DNA of 64,000 bases from Haematococcus lacustris (taxonomy: Eukaryota > Chlorophyta > Chlorophyceae > Chlamydomonadales > Haematococcaceae), in contig JASKMD010000036.1 in the NCBI GenBank assembly GCA_030144725.1, forward strand, positions 939,501-1,003,500, written 5' to 3'. How positions within the stretch are numbered: the first letter of the stretch is position 1; each line of letters begins with the position of its first letter. Positions 44,106 through 54,308 of this stretch are shown in pieces. The position numbers and the translations under genes are program-made. A model generated the notes under the pieces. It did not search any database, had not been told where the DNA came from, and worked only from the letters and a program-made list of their open reading frames with translations.

Positions 44106-44199
44106 AACTATTGCCTAACAAGACTATAACTAAGTCCCAAATACTTACATGTCACATCATTGGCATGCGCACATACACCATCTTAACAAGGCACATGCA

Positions 44200-44699
44200 N
44201 NNNNNNNNNNNNNNNNNNNNNNNNNNNNNNNNNNNNNNNNNNNNNNNNNNNNNNNNNNNNNNNNNNNNNNNNNNNNNNNNNNNNNNNNNNNNNNNNNNNN
44301 NNNNNNNNNNNNNNNNNNNNNNNNNNNNNNNNNNNNNNNNNNNNNNNNNNNNNNNNNNNNNNNNNNNNNNNNNNNNNNNNNNNNNNNNNNNNNNNNNNNN
44401 NNNNNNNNNNNNNNNNNNNNNNNNNNNNNNNNNNNNNNNNNNNNNNNNNNNNNNNNNNNNNNNNNNNNNNNNNNNNNNNNNNNNNNNNNNNNNNNNNNNN
44501 NNNNNNNNNNNNNNNNNNNNNNNNNNNNNNNNNNNNNNNNNNNNNNNNNNNNNNNNNNNNNNNNNNNNNNNNNNNNNNNNNNNNNNNNNNNNNNNNNNNN
44601 NNNNNNNNNNNNNNNNNNNNNNNNNNNNNNNNNNNNNNNNNNNNNNNNNNNNNNNNNNNNNNNNNNNNNNNNNNNNNNNNNNNNNNNNNNNNNNNNNNN
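44200..44699. other. Assembly gap (500 N)
   Basis: Run of N placed where the right palindrome arm ends. The size is a round 500, so likely a placeholder. Sequence after it begins with TACCCTAACTAG, a single telomere-like unit. Confidence 0.99.
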
Positions 44700-44720
44700 T
44701 ACCCTAACTAGCTCCTGGAC

Positions 44721-44828
44721 TATGCTTCAGCTCACCCGTGCTCTTCGATGCGCGCACCAACTTCGACGCCCCTTCGAGCTTGCACGCCTTGTACTTGTGT
44801 GCGGCGCTGTGGGGGTGCAGGACTTGGA
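44721..44828 (-). CDS. Exon-like segment of an unknown gene
   Basis: A minus-strand CAG acceptor at about 44829 and GTGAGC donor at about 44720 bound a 36-codon open segment (MFQVLHPHSAAHKYKACKLE, then ASKLVRASKSTG). It looks coding by composition but is isolated: the gap follows on its 3' side. The sequence 44830-45600 has no further feature I can support, apart from a 7-bp stem hairpin at 45532-45554 (GCCAGAC / GTCTGGC). Confidence 0.3.
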
Positions 44829-45608
44829 ACATCTGCGTAGGCACACGGTGACACAACCTCGGAGCAAGAGCATTTTATTGTGTGTGGGATGGCCTACCAA
44901 ACGCACTAATCCATCGCAGTCAACGTATGCTACAGCGTACCGGAGCCTAAAGCTTACCTTGTGGCACCGCTGCTTCCTCTTCGCTAGTCCACATTGCCCA
45001 TCTGCCTCGCTTTGCTCGCTTAGAGCCTTCGAGCTGTTGCATTTGGGCTGTTGCTTGCCGCGATGGCGTCGTGTTGCACTACACAATAGCGGGTGTAGCG
45101 TGCACGGCGCTTAAGACGAGGCTTGGTTGCATCGGGCTGGTCAAAACTAAGTTTGAAAATTATTCTTTTTGCTCACAGGGCCAGCGGCTTGCACCACGCT
45201 CGTGTTGCTCATCCCCGCTTTGCATTGGCTTGGTATGTTATCTGTGTGCTCTCCAGGTACGAGCTGCTGGTTTCCTAGTGTTGTGGTTGTTGTCATTGAA
45301 TGTGTCTTGAGTCCGAGTGCCTTGATGTGCTGGTGTGTGTTGGTGTGTCTGGTGAGAGTAGTGCCACCTTGCAAGGGTGCTAGGCCTTGCTGTGGTTAGT
45401 GTGCTGGGCACTAGGCTTGCACGCCTCATGGCTGGTGCATGGCTGCTACTTTTCAGCCTTTTCGGGTAGTTGCTATCTAGTGGCAGGTTTGAGATAAAAA
45501 CAGCAGCGCTGTGCACCGCTCAACCCGCGCTGCCAGACGAGGTGCGAGTCTGGCGCTAGATCATACGCCTGTAAATATAATAGTTTAAATTGAGTATGTT
45601 TTTACAAT

Positions 45609-46755
45609 ATGTCGTTTGTTTTTGGCGCAGCTGCTGCTACTGCTACCAGCCCTCCCCCTCACGCCATGTGGTGCTTCAGCGAGCCACAGTCACTCAAGGT
45701 CCTGGCTGGCCACCCCCAACTGCTGCTCCCCCGTACTGGCCAGCATGTCGCTTCCCTTGTTGGGGGGGTGGGGAGGTCCTCCACCCAGTCTAGTAGTACC
45801 CTGCTGGTCCCCAACACCACCATAGCTGAGCTAGGGACGTCGGTCCTGGGGGTGCTGGGTGCATGCCTTGAGGAGCACAGCCAGAGCATGTGGGCCCAGG
45901 CGACCATGGGAGGGCGGGAGCAGCCCTCACAGGCAGATGAGCCAGTGCCAGCAGCCCAAGACCAAGAGGGTGGTGGTGGTGGGACAGCGCTTCAGCCCAG
46001 CCTCCAGCCTGAGCCACAGCCACAGGAGCAGTCCCAGCAGCGACACTAGCCCCACCACCTTGGGCAGGTGCATGCTGCTGACTAGGGTCAAGAACGTGGT
46101 GAGGCAGCACGGTGGCCGCCTCTTGGGCAGCACCAACAGCCCCACGACCGTGGGCTATCTTCAGATCAAGATGTGCCCGGGTTACTACGAGTTGGGGCAC
46201 AGGCTTGTGGCATGGGCCTGCCATGGCCCCCCCACGGATGCCTCCCATGAGGCCATCCATTTGTGTGGGAAGAAGCGCTGCCTCAACCCGGACCATCTGG
46301 CATGGGTGAGTGGCAGGGCTGGGTGTGCGGGACACGTGACGGGCAGCAGTGATCAATGTCCACATGGGCCCGGAATACTGGCTCCCATGCAAAATGTCGC
46401 GGTGGGTAGCCACACCGCGAGCGAATCAGGGACAAGCGAGCTGTGAGCGTGTGCATAGGGCGTGGCGTACTGCGAGCGCCACCGATGATGTTCATGCCGG
46501 CTCGCGGGTCACACATGTGTCGAAGTGTGACGCGTCTCTTCGCTGCTGCAGGGCACCAAGCTCACGAACAAGAGCCTCAGCCCCAACCAACTGTTCAAGA
46601 GCAGCAACTTGGTCAAGCGCGCCCGCAAGCCGGAGTCCGTCGCCGTGACGACTGGCACCCCCACCCCCACGAAGCGGGCGGTCAAGCACTTGAAGGCCGA
46701 GGTGCACGCCACTGCGTTGCGTCTCAAGAACCAGCAGCGGCGGTGTCATGACTAG
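45609..46755 (+). CDS. HNH/His-Me finger-type protein, three exons
   Basis: Exon 1 from ATG 45609 (MSFVFGAAAATATS), Gln/Ser/Pro-rich, ending near 45970 (the 5' splice site is not resolved). Exon 2 is 46068-46305 after TTGGGCAG. Exon 3 is 46552-46755, joined in phase (HLAW then GTKLTNKSLS), ending NQQRRCHD. Exon 2 carries GYLQIKMCPGYYELGHRLVA, then HLCGKKRCLNPDHLAW, the Cys/His arrangement of the zinc-binding loop of His-Me finger (HNH) homing-type endonucleases. Exon 3 is Lys/Arg-rich, suiting DNA binding. It lies tail to tail with the recombinase gene at 47137. It could be a mobile-element nuclease or a host DNA-binding protein; catalytic residues cannot be confirmed. Confidence 0.55.
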
Positions 46756-47136
46756 ATAGCTATGGCTGGAGCACACTGGCACAAGCAGCCAGGCTCTTCC
46801 ATTGATGTCAATGGTGTGTCTTGGATTTTGCTTTCCCATTCCAAACATTCTTGTGATATAAGCTTACCCTGTATAAATCATCCAGACTTTCGGCTTTGCA
46901 TGGCTGTCATCGAATTTGTACTGATTTATTTATTATCTAATCCTCCTGTATTATTTACTTAGTGCGTTGGAATGACACTGCTAAAAGTATTGTTCGTCAT
47001 CTTCCTTTGCCCATCTTCTTACATGGTTGCCTGGCTTGTTACATGGTTTGTCAACCTGTCTTTCTCAATCCATCCAAGCCAATGGGTGAGGGGGGCTGCA
47101 CAAATCTGTTGCCTCCTCCATGAGCCATGTGTCACC

Positions 47137-49912
47137 CTAGGCCTCATCATCATATGCAGCCCCACCCTCCTCACCCCATGACTTTTGCTGAGCAGGACCC
47201 TTGGACTTTCCAGCCCCTCCTTGCAACAATGCCTGCCTGTACAATGGCATGTTGGCTTGTGCCTCCAAGGCCAGCCTCTGCTTCTTGTTCCTGTCGTAGT
47301 GGGCATGCCATGTGGTGGGGCTGTTCAACATGACATGTGCAGAGGCCTCTGTGCTGGGGCCTGGAACTTCAGGGTGATCCAGCCTATGGGTGATGAACAC
47401 ATTGCGAAGCTCGTGCAAGGGCACAAATGACCAGGTTGCCTTGGTGACCCTGCAAGCAAGAAGTAGGCAAGGGTTTAGACTGGGCTCACTACTCCAAGGT
47501 GACACCACTACCACAACAAGAGGAGTAGCAACAGCCATGGCAGGTTGGGTTGGCAAAGCAGCCACTCACGTGTGAAGCCTCTTCCACCACTTGGCCAGGT
47601 TCTCCACACTGTAGGGCAGACCTTGGCTGTTCAGGTACAGGGTCTGCACGAGCTGCTGCCCATCTCCTTCACACAGTTGTGGCTGTAAGAGGACTGGCCT
47701 GGCCCTGGTCTCATAAGCATGGAGCAACTGCAACTCCTTGGGATCCGTAAGGGTCAAGACAACCCCTGTCACACCCCTGCTGCTGGTCTTGGTGTGGGGT
47801 ATGACGAGTTTCCACTGCCCATCAGCATGTTGCACTCTGTTCCCCAAGCATCCCATGCTCAACCCCACACAGCCCTCCCTGTCACAAGGCTGGGCAGCAT
47901 ATTGGCTGGCTTTCAATGAGACTAGCACCATGCTCCTTTGAGCCAAGCTGCTGTGTCCAAAGGCTGTGCATAGCATGCTGGCATCCCTCACCAGGTGAGC
48001 CACCTCCACTGGCAAAGCCTCCCATGCTTGGTGCTTGGACAGCTCTTGCAGGGCAATGTCCTTGAACTGCTCCTGCCACTGAAGCACAACCTCAGCATGA
48101 GGTTGCTCCACAGGGCTGACAAGGGCTTGGGTCTGCAACACTGCCCTCCTATGGGTGCCCAGCTTGCTGAGGGCTTGGTTCAGGCTGGTGTAGTGGGGCA
48201 CCAGCTGGCGTTGCACCCAGCTGCTCCAAGGCTGGGTAGGGTTGGTGAAGGCCAGCCACATGCTCACACTGCAGGCCAGCTGGAGGTGCTTTCTGGGCTC
48301 TGACACACTGCTGTCCCCTCTCATCTTCAAGAAGGCCAGGTACAAGAGAAAGGTGCTATGGTCATGCACATAACTGTGCAAGGTGAGAGGTTGAGCAGCT
48401 GGGGCTAGCAGCTGAAGGAAACCTAGCCACCTCAGCATCTGGCCCTTGTACCTTTTCCAGGTGACAAAGCTGAGAGGGGCTAGCCAACCCATCTTGGACC
48501 TTAAAACGTCTGCCTCTGGCCTGGTGGCTAGCAGCTGCAAGGCTTCTAACTCCACTTTTAGGCAGGTGGTCACCTTCAGATTGGGAAACCTGGCCCTAGG
48601 GCTGCTCAACAACCTATCTCTGTGGGCTTTGGGCAAAGATTGCTCCACCACCTTCTCACTAGGCAAGCTTGTTGGCAGCTGTTGGGGAGGCTCCCAAGTG
48701 GAGGAGGGCCTCAGTGCCAAAGGGGGGTCAGCCACAGGAGCTAGAGGAGTTGGCAAGGGGGCAGAGGCACCTGGCCTGGCTGAGCTGCCAAGGGGACTGG
48801 GAGGGAGGCTGGAGGTGCCACTTGTACTGACATCCAAGCTGGTGCCACTCCCCAAAGCACTACTAGTGCTATCTGTGACCATTCCTACCTCCCAATCCTC
48901 ATCCTCCTCATCATCATCATCCTCCTCATCATCCTCCCCCTCTTCCTCATCATCACTGTAATCATCACCCTCCTCCTCTTCATTGTCAACATCGATTTCC
49001 TCCTCCTCCCAATCCCCACTTGCTACCCTAGCCTCTGTACCAGCCCCCTCACCCTCATTATGAACATAATCACCCCAATCATCCAGCCCACTGCTGACAG
49101 GTGAGCTGCACATGCTCATTGGGAGAGAGGCTAGTTCCTGTAGGGGAGAGGGGGTGGGGACCTGAGGGGCTTGAGGGAGGGGAGCCACTGTCTTTCCTGG
49201 TGCTGGGAGGTGGTGGTGGCCTAGATGTTGCTCCTGACCCCTTGCTTGCAAGCCTTGGTACCTTGCTCCTAACATCCCAGCAGCCTGTTGGGATTGCACT
49301 CCACCTTCATCTCGAGCTATAGCTATGCTACTCATAATAGCTGAGCCCCAACACAACATTTCACCCAGCCTCATCAAACAGGGCAAGCTAACAAAGCCAA
49401 CCTGGTGTGTGAGGGGTGATGCCAAACCAAGCTGTTGGAGCTGGCTGAGCACATGCCTGTCAGTGAAGACCTGCACAACACAACACAACACAACACACAG
49501 CAAAGCAAGGCATTGGAGGCTATGCATTACAATCACACATCATATGAGAGGAGATACTGCCAACACAAAGTGCACACAACATGCAAGCACATGTCATGCA
49601 AGCACAAGCCAACTCATGTCAACAGACAAGGACATGGAACAAATCATGCAAGCACACAAAGGCATGCAAGCACAACAGGCAAGGCATAAAAGCTACTTGT
49701 ACATATGTAACCTCACCTTGTATCCCAAGCCCTGGTCCTTGAGCTGCAGGAGCCTTCTGTTAGCTGAGCTAGGGTTCAACCCCATGACATCCATGAGATG
49801 CTTTGCTATCACACCCTTGCAACTGGTATTGGACCCAATGATGATGTGCACCAGAGTCAGTTGTTGTGTAGAGCTCAACCACAAGGGTGTGGCAACCACT
49901 GTTGGGTTTGCC
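47137..49912 (-). CDS. Crypton-like tyrosine recombinase, intron-containing
   Basis: Exons on minus: 49912-49717, 49470-47570 and 47449-47137. Introns of 246 and 120 bp have GTGAGG/GTGAGT donors and CAG acceptors, and both junctions keep the frame (GYK|VFTD; RLHT|VTKATW). The middle exon has an acidic Asp/Glu tract, then a core-binding-like region (FVTWKRYKGQMLRWLGFLQ, FLLYLAFLKMRG), then SSLAQRSMVLVSLKA (candidate first Arg) and IPHTKTSS (Lys). The last exon has the HxxR box LHELRNVFIT and NSPTTWHAHYDRN, where Tyr is the likely nucleophile. This is the R-K-HxxR-Y set of Crypton recombinases, which cut and paste through circular intermediates. A further 5' exon may lie at about 52218-52262. 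No stops in the frame: potentially functional. Confidence 0.7.
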
Positions 49913-49982
49913 CTGCAAGCAAAACACAAAGCAAGGCATGTGTCAGCATGGCTGCTAAGCATGGCTAAGTAGGTGGTGCATC

Positions 49983-52215
49983 ATGGGCAGGGCTGGGAGG
50001 GGGGGGGGGCAGGGCTGGGCAGGGCTGGCAGTGGGTGGGGCAGGGCTGGGCAGGGCTGGGAGGGGGTGGGGCAGGGCTGGGCAGGGCTGGGAGGGGGTGG
50101 GTCATGGCAGGGAAGGGCTGGCCAGTGGGTGGGACAGGGCTAAGCAGGGCTGGGAGGGGGTGGGGCAGGGCTGGGCAGGGCTATGAGGGGGTGGGGCAGG
50201 GCTGGGCAGGGCTGGGCAGGGCTGGGAGGGGGTGGGGCAGGGCAGGGCAGGGCTGGCAGTGGGTGGGGAAGGGCAGGGCAGGGCTGGGATGGGGCAGGGC
50301 AGGGCAGGGAAGGGCAGGGAAGGGCAGGGCTGGCAGTGGGTGAGGCAAGGCAGGGCTGGGCAGGGCTGGCAGTGGGTGAGGCAAGGCAGGGCTGGGCAGG
50401 GCTGGCAGTGGGAGGGGCAGGGCTGGGCAGGGCTGGCAAGTGGGTGGGACAGGGCTGGGCAGGGCTGGCAGTGGGAGCGACGTGGCACGACAGGGCTGGC
50501 AGTGGGAGGGGCAGGGCTGGGCAGGGCTGGCAAGTGGGTGGGACAGGGCTGGGCAGGGCTGGCAGTGGGAGCGACGTGGCACGACAGGGCTGGCAGTGGG
50601 AGGGGCAGGGCTGGGCAGGGCTGGCAAGTGGGTGGGACAGGGCTGGGCAGGGCTGGCAGTGGGAGCGACGTGGCACGACAGGGCTGGCAGTGGGAGGGGC
50701 AGGGCTGGGCAGGGCTGGCAAGTGGGTGGGACAGGGCTGGGCAGGGCTGGCAGTGGGAGCGACGTGGCACGACAGGGCTGGCAGTGGGAGGGGCAGGGCT
50801 GGGCAGGGCTGGCAAGTGGGTGGGACAGGGCTGGGCAGGGCTGGCAGTGGGAGCGACGTGGCACGACAGGGCTGGCAGTGGGAGGGGCAGGGCTGGGCAG
50901 GGCTGGCAAGTGGGTGGGACAGGGCTGGGCAGGGCTGGCAGTGGGAGCGACGTGGCACGACAGGGCTGGCAGTGGGAGGGGCAGGGCTGGGCAGGGCTGG
51001 CAAGTGGGTGGGACAGGGCTGGGCAGGGCTGGCAGTGGGAGCGACGTGGCACGACAGGGCTGGCAGTGGGAGGGGCAGGGCTGGGCAGGGCTGGCAAGTG
51101 GGTGGGACAGGGCTGGGCAGGGCTGGCAGTGGGAGCGACGTGGCACGACAGGGCTGGCAGTGGGAGGGGCAGGGCTGGGCAGGGCTGGCAAGTGGGTGGG
51201 ACAGGGCTGGGCAGGGCTGGCAGTGGGAGCGACGTGGCACGACAGGGCTGGCAGTGGGAGGGGCAGGGCTGGGCAGGGCTGGCAAGTGGGTGGGACAGGG
51301 CTGGGCAGGGCTGGCAGTGGGAGCGACGTGGCACGACAGGGCTGGCAGTGGGAGGGGCAGGGCTGGGCAGGGCTGGCAAGTGGGTGGGACAGGGCTGGGC
51401 AGGGCTGGCAGTGGGAGCGAGCTGGCACGACGGGTGCTGGCAGTGCGAGGCGCAATGGCTGGGGCAGGGCTGGGCTGGTATGGGGGTGGGGCAGGGCTGG
51501 GCAGGGCTGGCAGTGGGAGCGACATGGCACGACAGGGCTGGCAGTGGGAGGGGCAGGGCTGGGCAAGGCTGGCAAGTGGGTGGGACAGGGCTGGGCAGGG
51601 CTGGCAGTGGGAGCGACATGGCACGACAGGGCTGGCAGTGGGAGGGGCAGGGCTGGGCAAGGCTGGCAAGTGGGTGGGACAGGGCTGGGCAGGGCTGGCA
51701 GTGGGAGCGACATGGCACGACAGGGCTGGCAGTGGGAGGGGCAGGGCTGGGCAGGGCTGGCAAGTGGGTGGGACAGGGCTGGGCAGGGCTGGCAGTGGGA
51801 GCGACATGGCACGACAGGGCTGGCAGTGGGAGGGGCAGGGCTGGGCAGGGCTGGCAAGTGGGTGGGACAGGGCTGGGCAGGGCTGGCAGTGGGAGCGACA
51901 TGGCACGACAGGGCTGGCAGTGGGAGGGGCAGGGCTGGGCAGGGCTGGCAGGTGGGTGGGACAGGGCTGGGCAGGGCTGGCAGTGGGAGCGACATGGCAC
52001 GACAGGGCTGGCAGTGGGAGGGGCAGGGCTGGGCAGGGCTGGCAGGTGGGTGGGACAGGGCTGGGCAGGGCTGGCAGTGGGAGCGACATGGCACGACAGG
52101 GCTGGCAGTGGGAGGGGCAGGGCTGGGCAGGGCTGGCAGGTGGGTGGGACAGGGCTGGGCAGGGCTGGCAGTGGGAGCGACATGGCACGACAGGGCTGGC
52201 AGTGGGAGGGGCATG
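49983..52215. repeat. 94-bp minisatellite, about 18 units, with simpler flank
   Basis: 49983-50410 is irregular GGGCAGGGCTGG repeat. From 50410 to 52215 a 94-bp unit repeats, marked by GAGCGACGTGGCACGACAGG. An aberrant unit at about 51414-51510 divides two blocks: GCGACGTGG in the first, GCGACATGG in the second. A further change CAAGTGGGTG to CAGGTGGGTG begins near 51951. Long frames here in all phases (up to 726 codons) are repeat artefacts. If the exon at 52218-52262 is real, the array lies inside an intron of the recombinase gene. Confidence 0.95.
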
Positions 52216-52330
52216 TCACCTTCTTGGGTTGATGTTGCCTTGAAGGCTTTGTAGATTTGCATGCCTGCATAGCAGTATGCACAACACAATCTTAAGTGCA
52301 TACCTTGACTTTGGTTAGTGTACAAACCCA

Positions 52331-52490
52331 AACCGTGAGTTTGTGTGCTAACCCAGACCGTTAGTTTGTGTGCTAACCCAAACCGTGAGTTTGTGTGCTA
52401 ACCCAAACCGTGAGTTTGTGTGCTAACCCAAACCGTGAGTTTGTGTGCTAACCCAAACTGTGAGTTTGTGTGCAAACCCAAACCATATGA
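52331..52490. repeat. 25-bp tandem repeat next to the telomere tract
   Basis: Six copies of GTGAGTTTGTGTGCTAACCC plus AAACC, slightly varied in the first, second and last copies, ending 10 bp before the TTAGGG array. Confidence 0.95.
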
Positions 52491-52499
52491 CGGGAAAGG

Positions 52500-53566
52500 A
52501 TAGGGTTAGGGTTAGGGTTAGGGTTAGGGTTAGGGTTAGGGTTAGGGTTAGGGTTAGGGTTAGGGTTAGGGTTAGGGTTAGGGTTAGGGTTAGGGTTAGG
52601 GTTAGGGTTAGGGTTAGGGTTAGGGTTAGGGTTAGGGTTAGGGTTAGGGTTAGGGTTAGGGTTAGGGTTAGGGTTAGGGTTAGGGTTAGGGTTAGGGTTA
52701 GGGTTAGGGTTAGGGTTAGGGTTAGGGTTAGGGTTAGGGTTAGGGTTAGGGTTAGGGTTAGGGTTAGGGTTAGGGTTAGGGTTAGGGTTAGGGTTAGGGT
52801 TAGGGTTAGGGTTAGGGTTAGGGTTAGGGTTAGGGTTAGGGTTAGGGTTAGGGTTAGGGTTAGGGTTAGGGTTAGGGTTAGGGTTAGGGTTAGGGTTAGG
52901 GTTAGGGTTAGGGTTAGGGTTAGGGTTAGGGTTAGGGTTAGGGTTAGGGTTAGGGTTAGGGTTAGGGTTAGGGTTAGGGTTAGGGTTAGGGTTAGGGTTA
53001 GGGTTAGGGTTAGGGTTAGGGTTAGGGTTAGGGTTAGGGTTAGGGTTAGGGTTAGGGTTAGGGTTAGGGTTAGGGTTAGGGTTAGGGTTAGGGTTAGGGT
53101 TAGGGTTAGGGTTAGGGTTAGGGTTAGGGTTAGGGTTAGGGTTAGGGTTAGGGTTAGGGTTAGGGTTAGGGTTAGGGTTAGGGTTAGGGTTAGGGTTAGG
53201 GTTAGGGTTAGGGTTAGGGTTAGGGTTAGGGTTAGGGTTAGGGTTAGGGTTAGGGTTAGGGTTAGGGTTAGGGTTAGGGTTAGGGTTAGGGTTAGGGTTA
53301 GGGTTAGGGTTAGGGTTAGGGTTAGGGTTAGGGTTAGGGTTAGGGGTAGGGTAGGGTTAGGGTTAGGGTTAGGGTTAGGGTTAGGGTTAGGGTTAGGGTT
53401 AGGGTTAGGGTTAGGGTTAGGGTTAGGGGGTAGGGGTAGGGGTAGGGGTAGGGGTAGGGGTAGGGGTAGGGGTAGGGGTAGGGGTAGGGGTAGGGGTAGG
53501 GGTAGGGGTAGGGGTAGGGGTAGGGGTAGGGGTAGGGGTAGGGGTAGGGGTAGGGGTAGGGGTAGG
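52500..53566. repeat. Long interstitial telomere array (TTAGGG)n then (TAGGGG)n
   Basis: About 140 near-perfect TTAGGG units to 53343, a TAGGGGTAGGG interruption, 13-14 more TTAGGG units to 53425, then about 23 TAGGGG units to 53566. G-rich strand on plus, so it points right. The abrupt unit change suggests a template-variant or replication-slippage block at the distal end. Confidence 0.98.
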
Positions 53567-54308
53567 GTTACTACCATTGTGTTACGGGTGGGGTCAAGGG
53601 GTCGCCTAAGGAACTGGCGGAACATAGAACGTCACGTACGGTCGGTCATTTCGAGCGAGCGATAGTGCGTTCGATAGCCTATACACCCAGGGCCCGTGTC
53701 TGATAGGTTTGACACCCGGGTCACATTGGACTTTTGCGAGAAAACATCGAAAAAGGGGTCGCCTAAGGAATGTGTTTTTTGAGAGTTAGACTTTGCGAAT
53801 AGGAGCGCTGGACCGAACGCTCCAAAATAGAGGGGCGATTCATCGGTTATCAAAAGTTAACCCTCGACCCTAACCTCAACCCTAACCCTAACCTAACCCT
53901 AACCGGGGTTAATCTCCGCAACCGCTTGGTCATTTCGAGCAAGAGTAGGTGCGTTGGATGGGGCTTGCGAAGGACTTGGAGAGAGCGTGGTTGACACGTC
54001 GGGTGGCATTCGACTTTTTCGAGCAAATCGCGAAAAACAGTTTTCTCGGAGGAACCGTGTTGTTACACCGTGCGAACAATCGCGTTAGAACAAGCGCGAC
54101 AACAAGAGGGGGCGCACTGAAAATGAAAGTCAGAAACCAAGTGGTCGACATGTTAGGGTCATGCGAGTCTTCCGAGAAAATCGCGATATTTTTCACTAAG
54201 CAATCGTAGAGTTACACCGTGCCAATACGCTCGTTAGAACAAGCGCGACAACATGAGGGAGCGTATCGAAATGAAAATCTGAAATGAAGGGGTCGACATG
54301 TCCGGGTC
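53567..54308. repeat. Subtelomere-like sequence with diverged duplications
   Basis: No gene seen. Repeated motifs include GGGGTCGCCTAAGGAA (53592 and 53752), GGTCATTTCGAGC (53643 and 53928) and a roughly 150-bp diverged tandem pair starting GTTACACCGTGC (54062 and 54213) that contains TTAGAACAAGCGCGACAACA. A short inverted telomere tract (CCCTAA, degenerate) lies at 53861-53905. Confidence 0.7.
53861..53905. repeat. Short inverse-orientation telomere tract
   Basis: About seven CCCTAA-type units with variants (CCCTCGA, CCTCAA, CCTAA) in C-rich orientation, facing the 52500-53566 array across about 295 bp. Confidence 0.85.

Larger units (their letters stand above)
28368..44199. repeat. Palindrome 2: about 5.5-kb inverted arms
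   Basis: Left arm 28368-33860 mirrors right arm 35137-44199. Paired positions sum to 69004 near the centre and to 72567 outside 36698; the difference of 3563 equals the foldback copy (3561 bp) plus its 2-bp duplication. The spacer is 33861-35136. The right arm runs into the assembly gap. Arms differ by scattered substitutions, a 10-bp indel at 33800 and different nonsense mutations, so they are separate diverged copies, not one sequence read twice. Confidence 0.95.

Noticed and set aside
28368..44199. Palindrome 2 as a pure assembly duplication of one sequence
   Set aside because: The arms differ by substitutions, a 10-bp indel, different stops and an insertion with an empty site opposite. 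An inverted join of two haplotypes remains possible and would need long reads.
44111..45114. Frames running through the N gap
   Set aside because: They are made of N translated as X; no sequence supports them.
45532..45554. A structured RNA gene at the GCCAGAC/GTCTGGC hairpin
   Set aside because: A 7-bp stem alone is not enough; no conserved family features around it.
50102..52282. Frames of 600-726 codons on both strands
   Set aside because: The low-complexity repeat keeps several phases open at once on both strands. No unique N-terminus, domain or start context.
52423..53665. 400-codon LTLTLT and VRVRVR frames
   Set aside because: Pure translation of the telomere hexamer.
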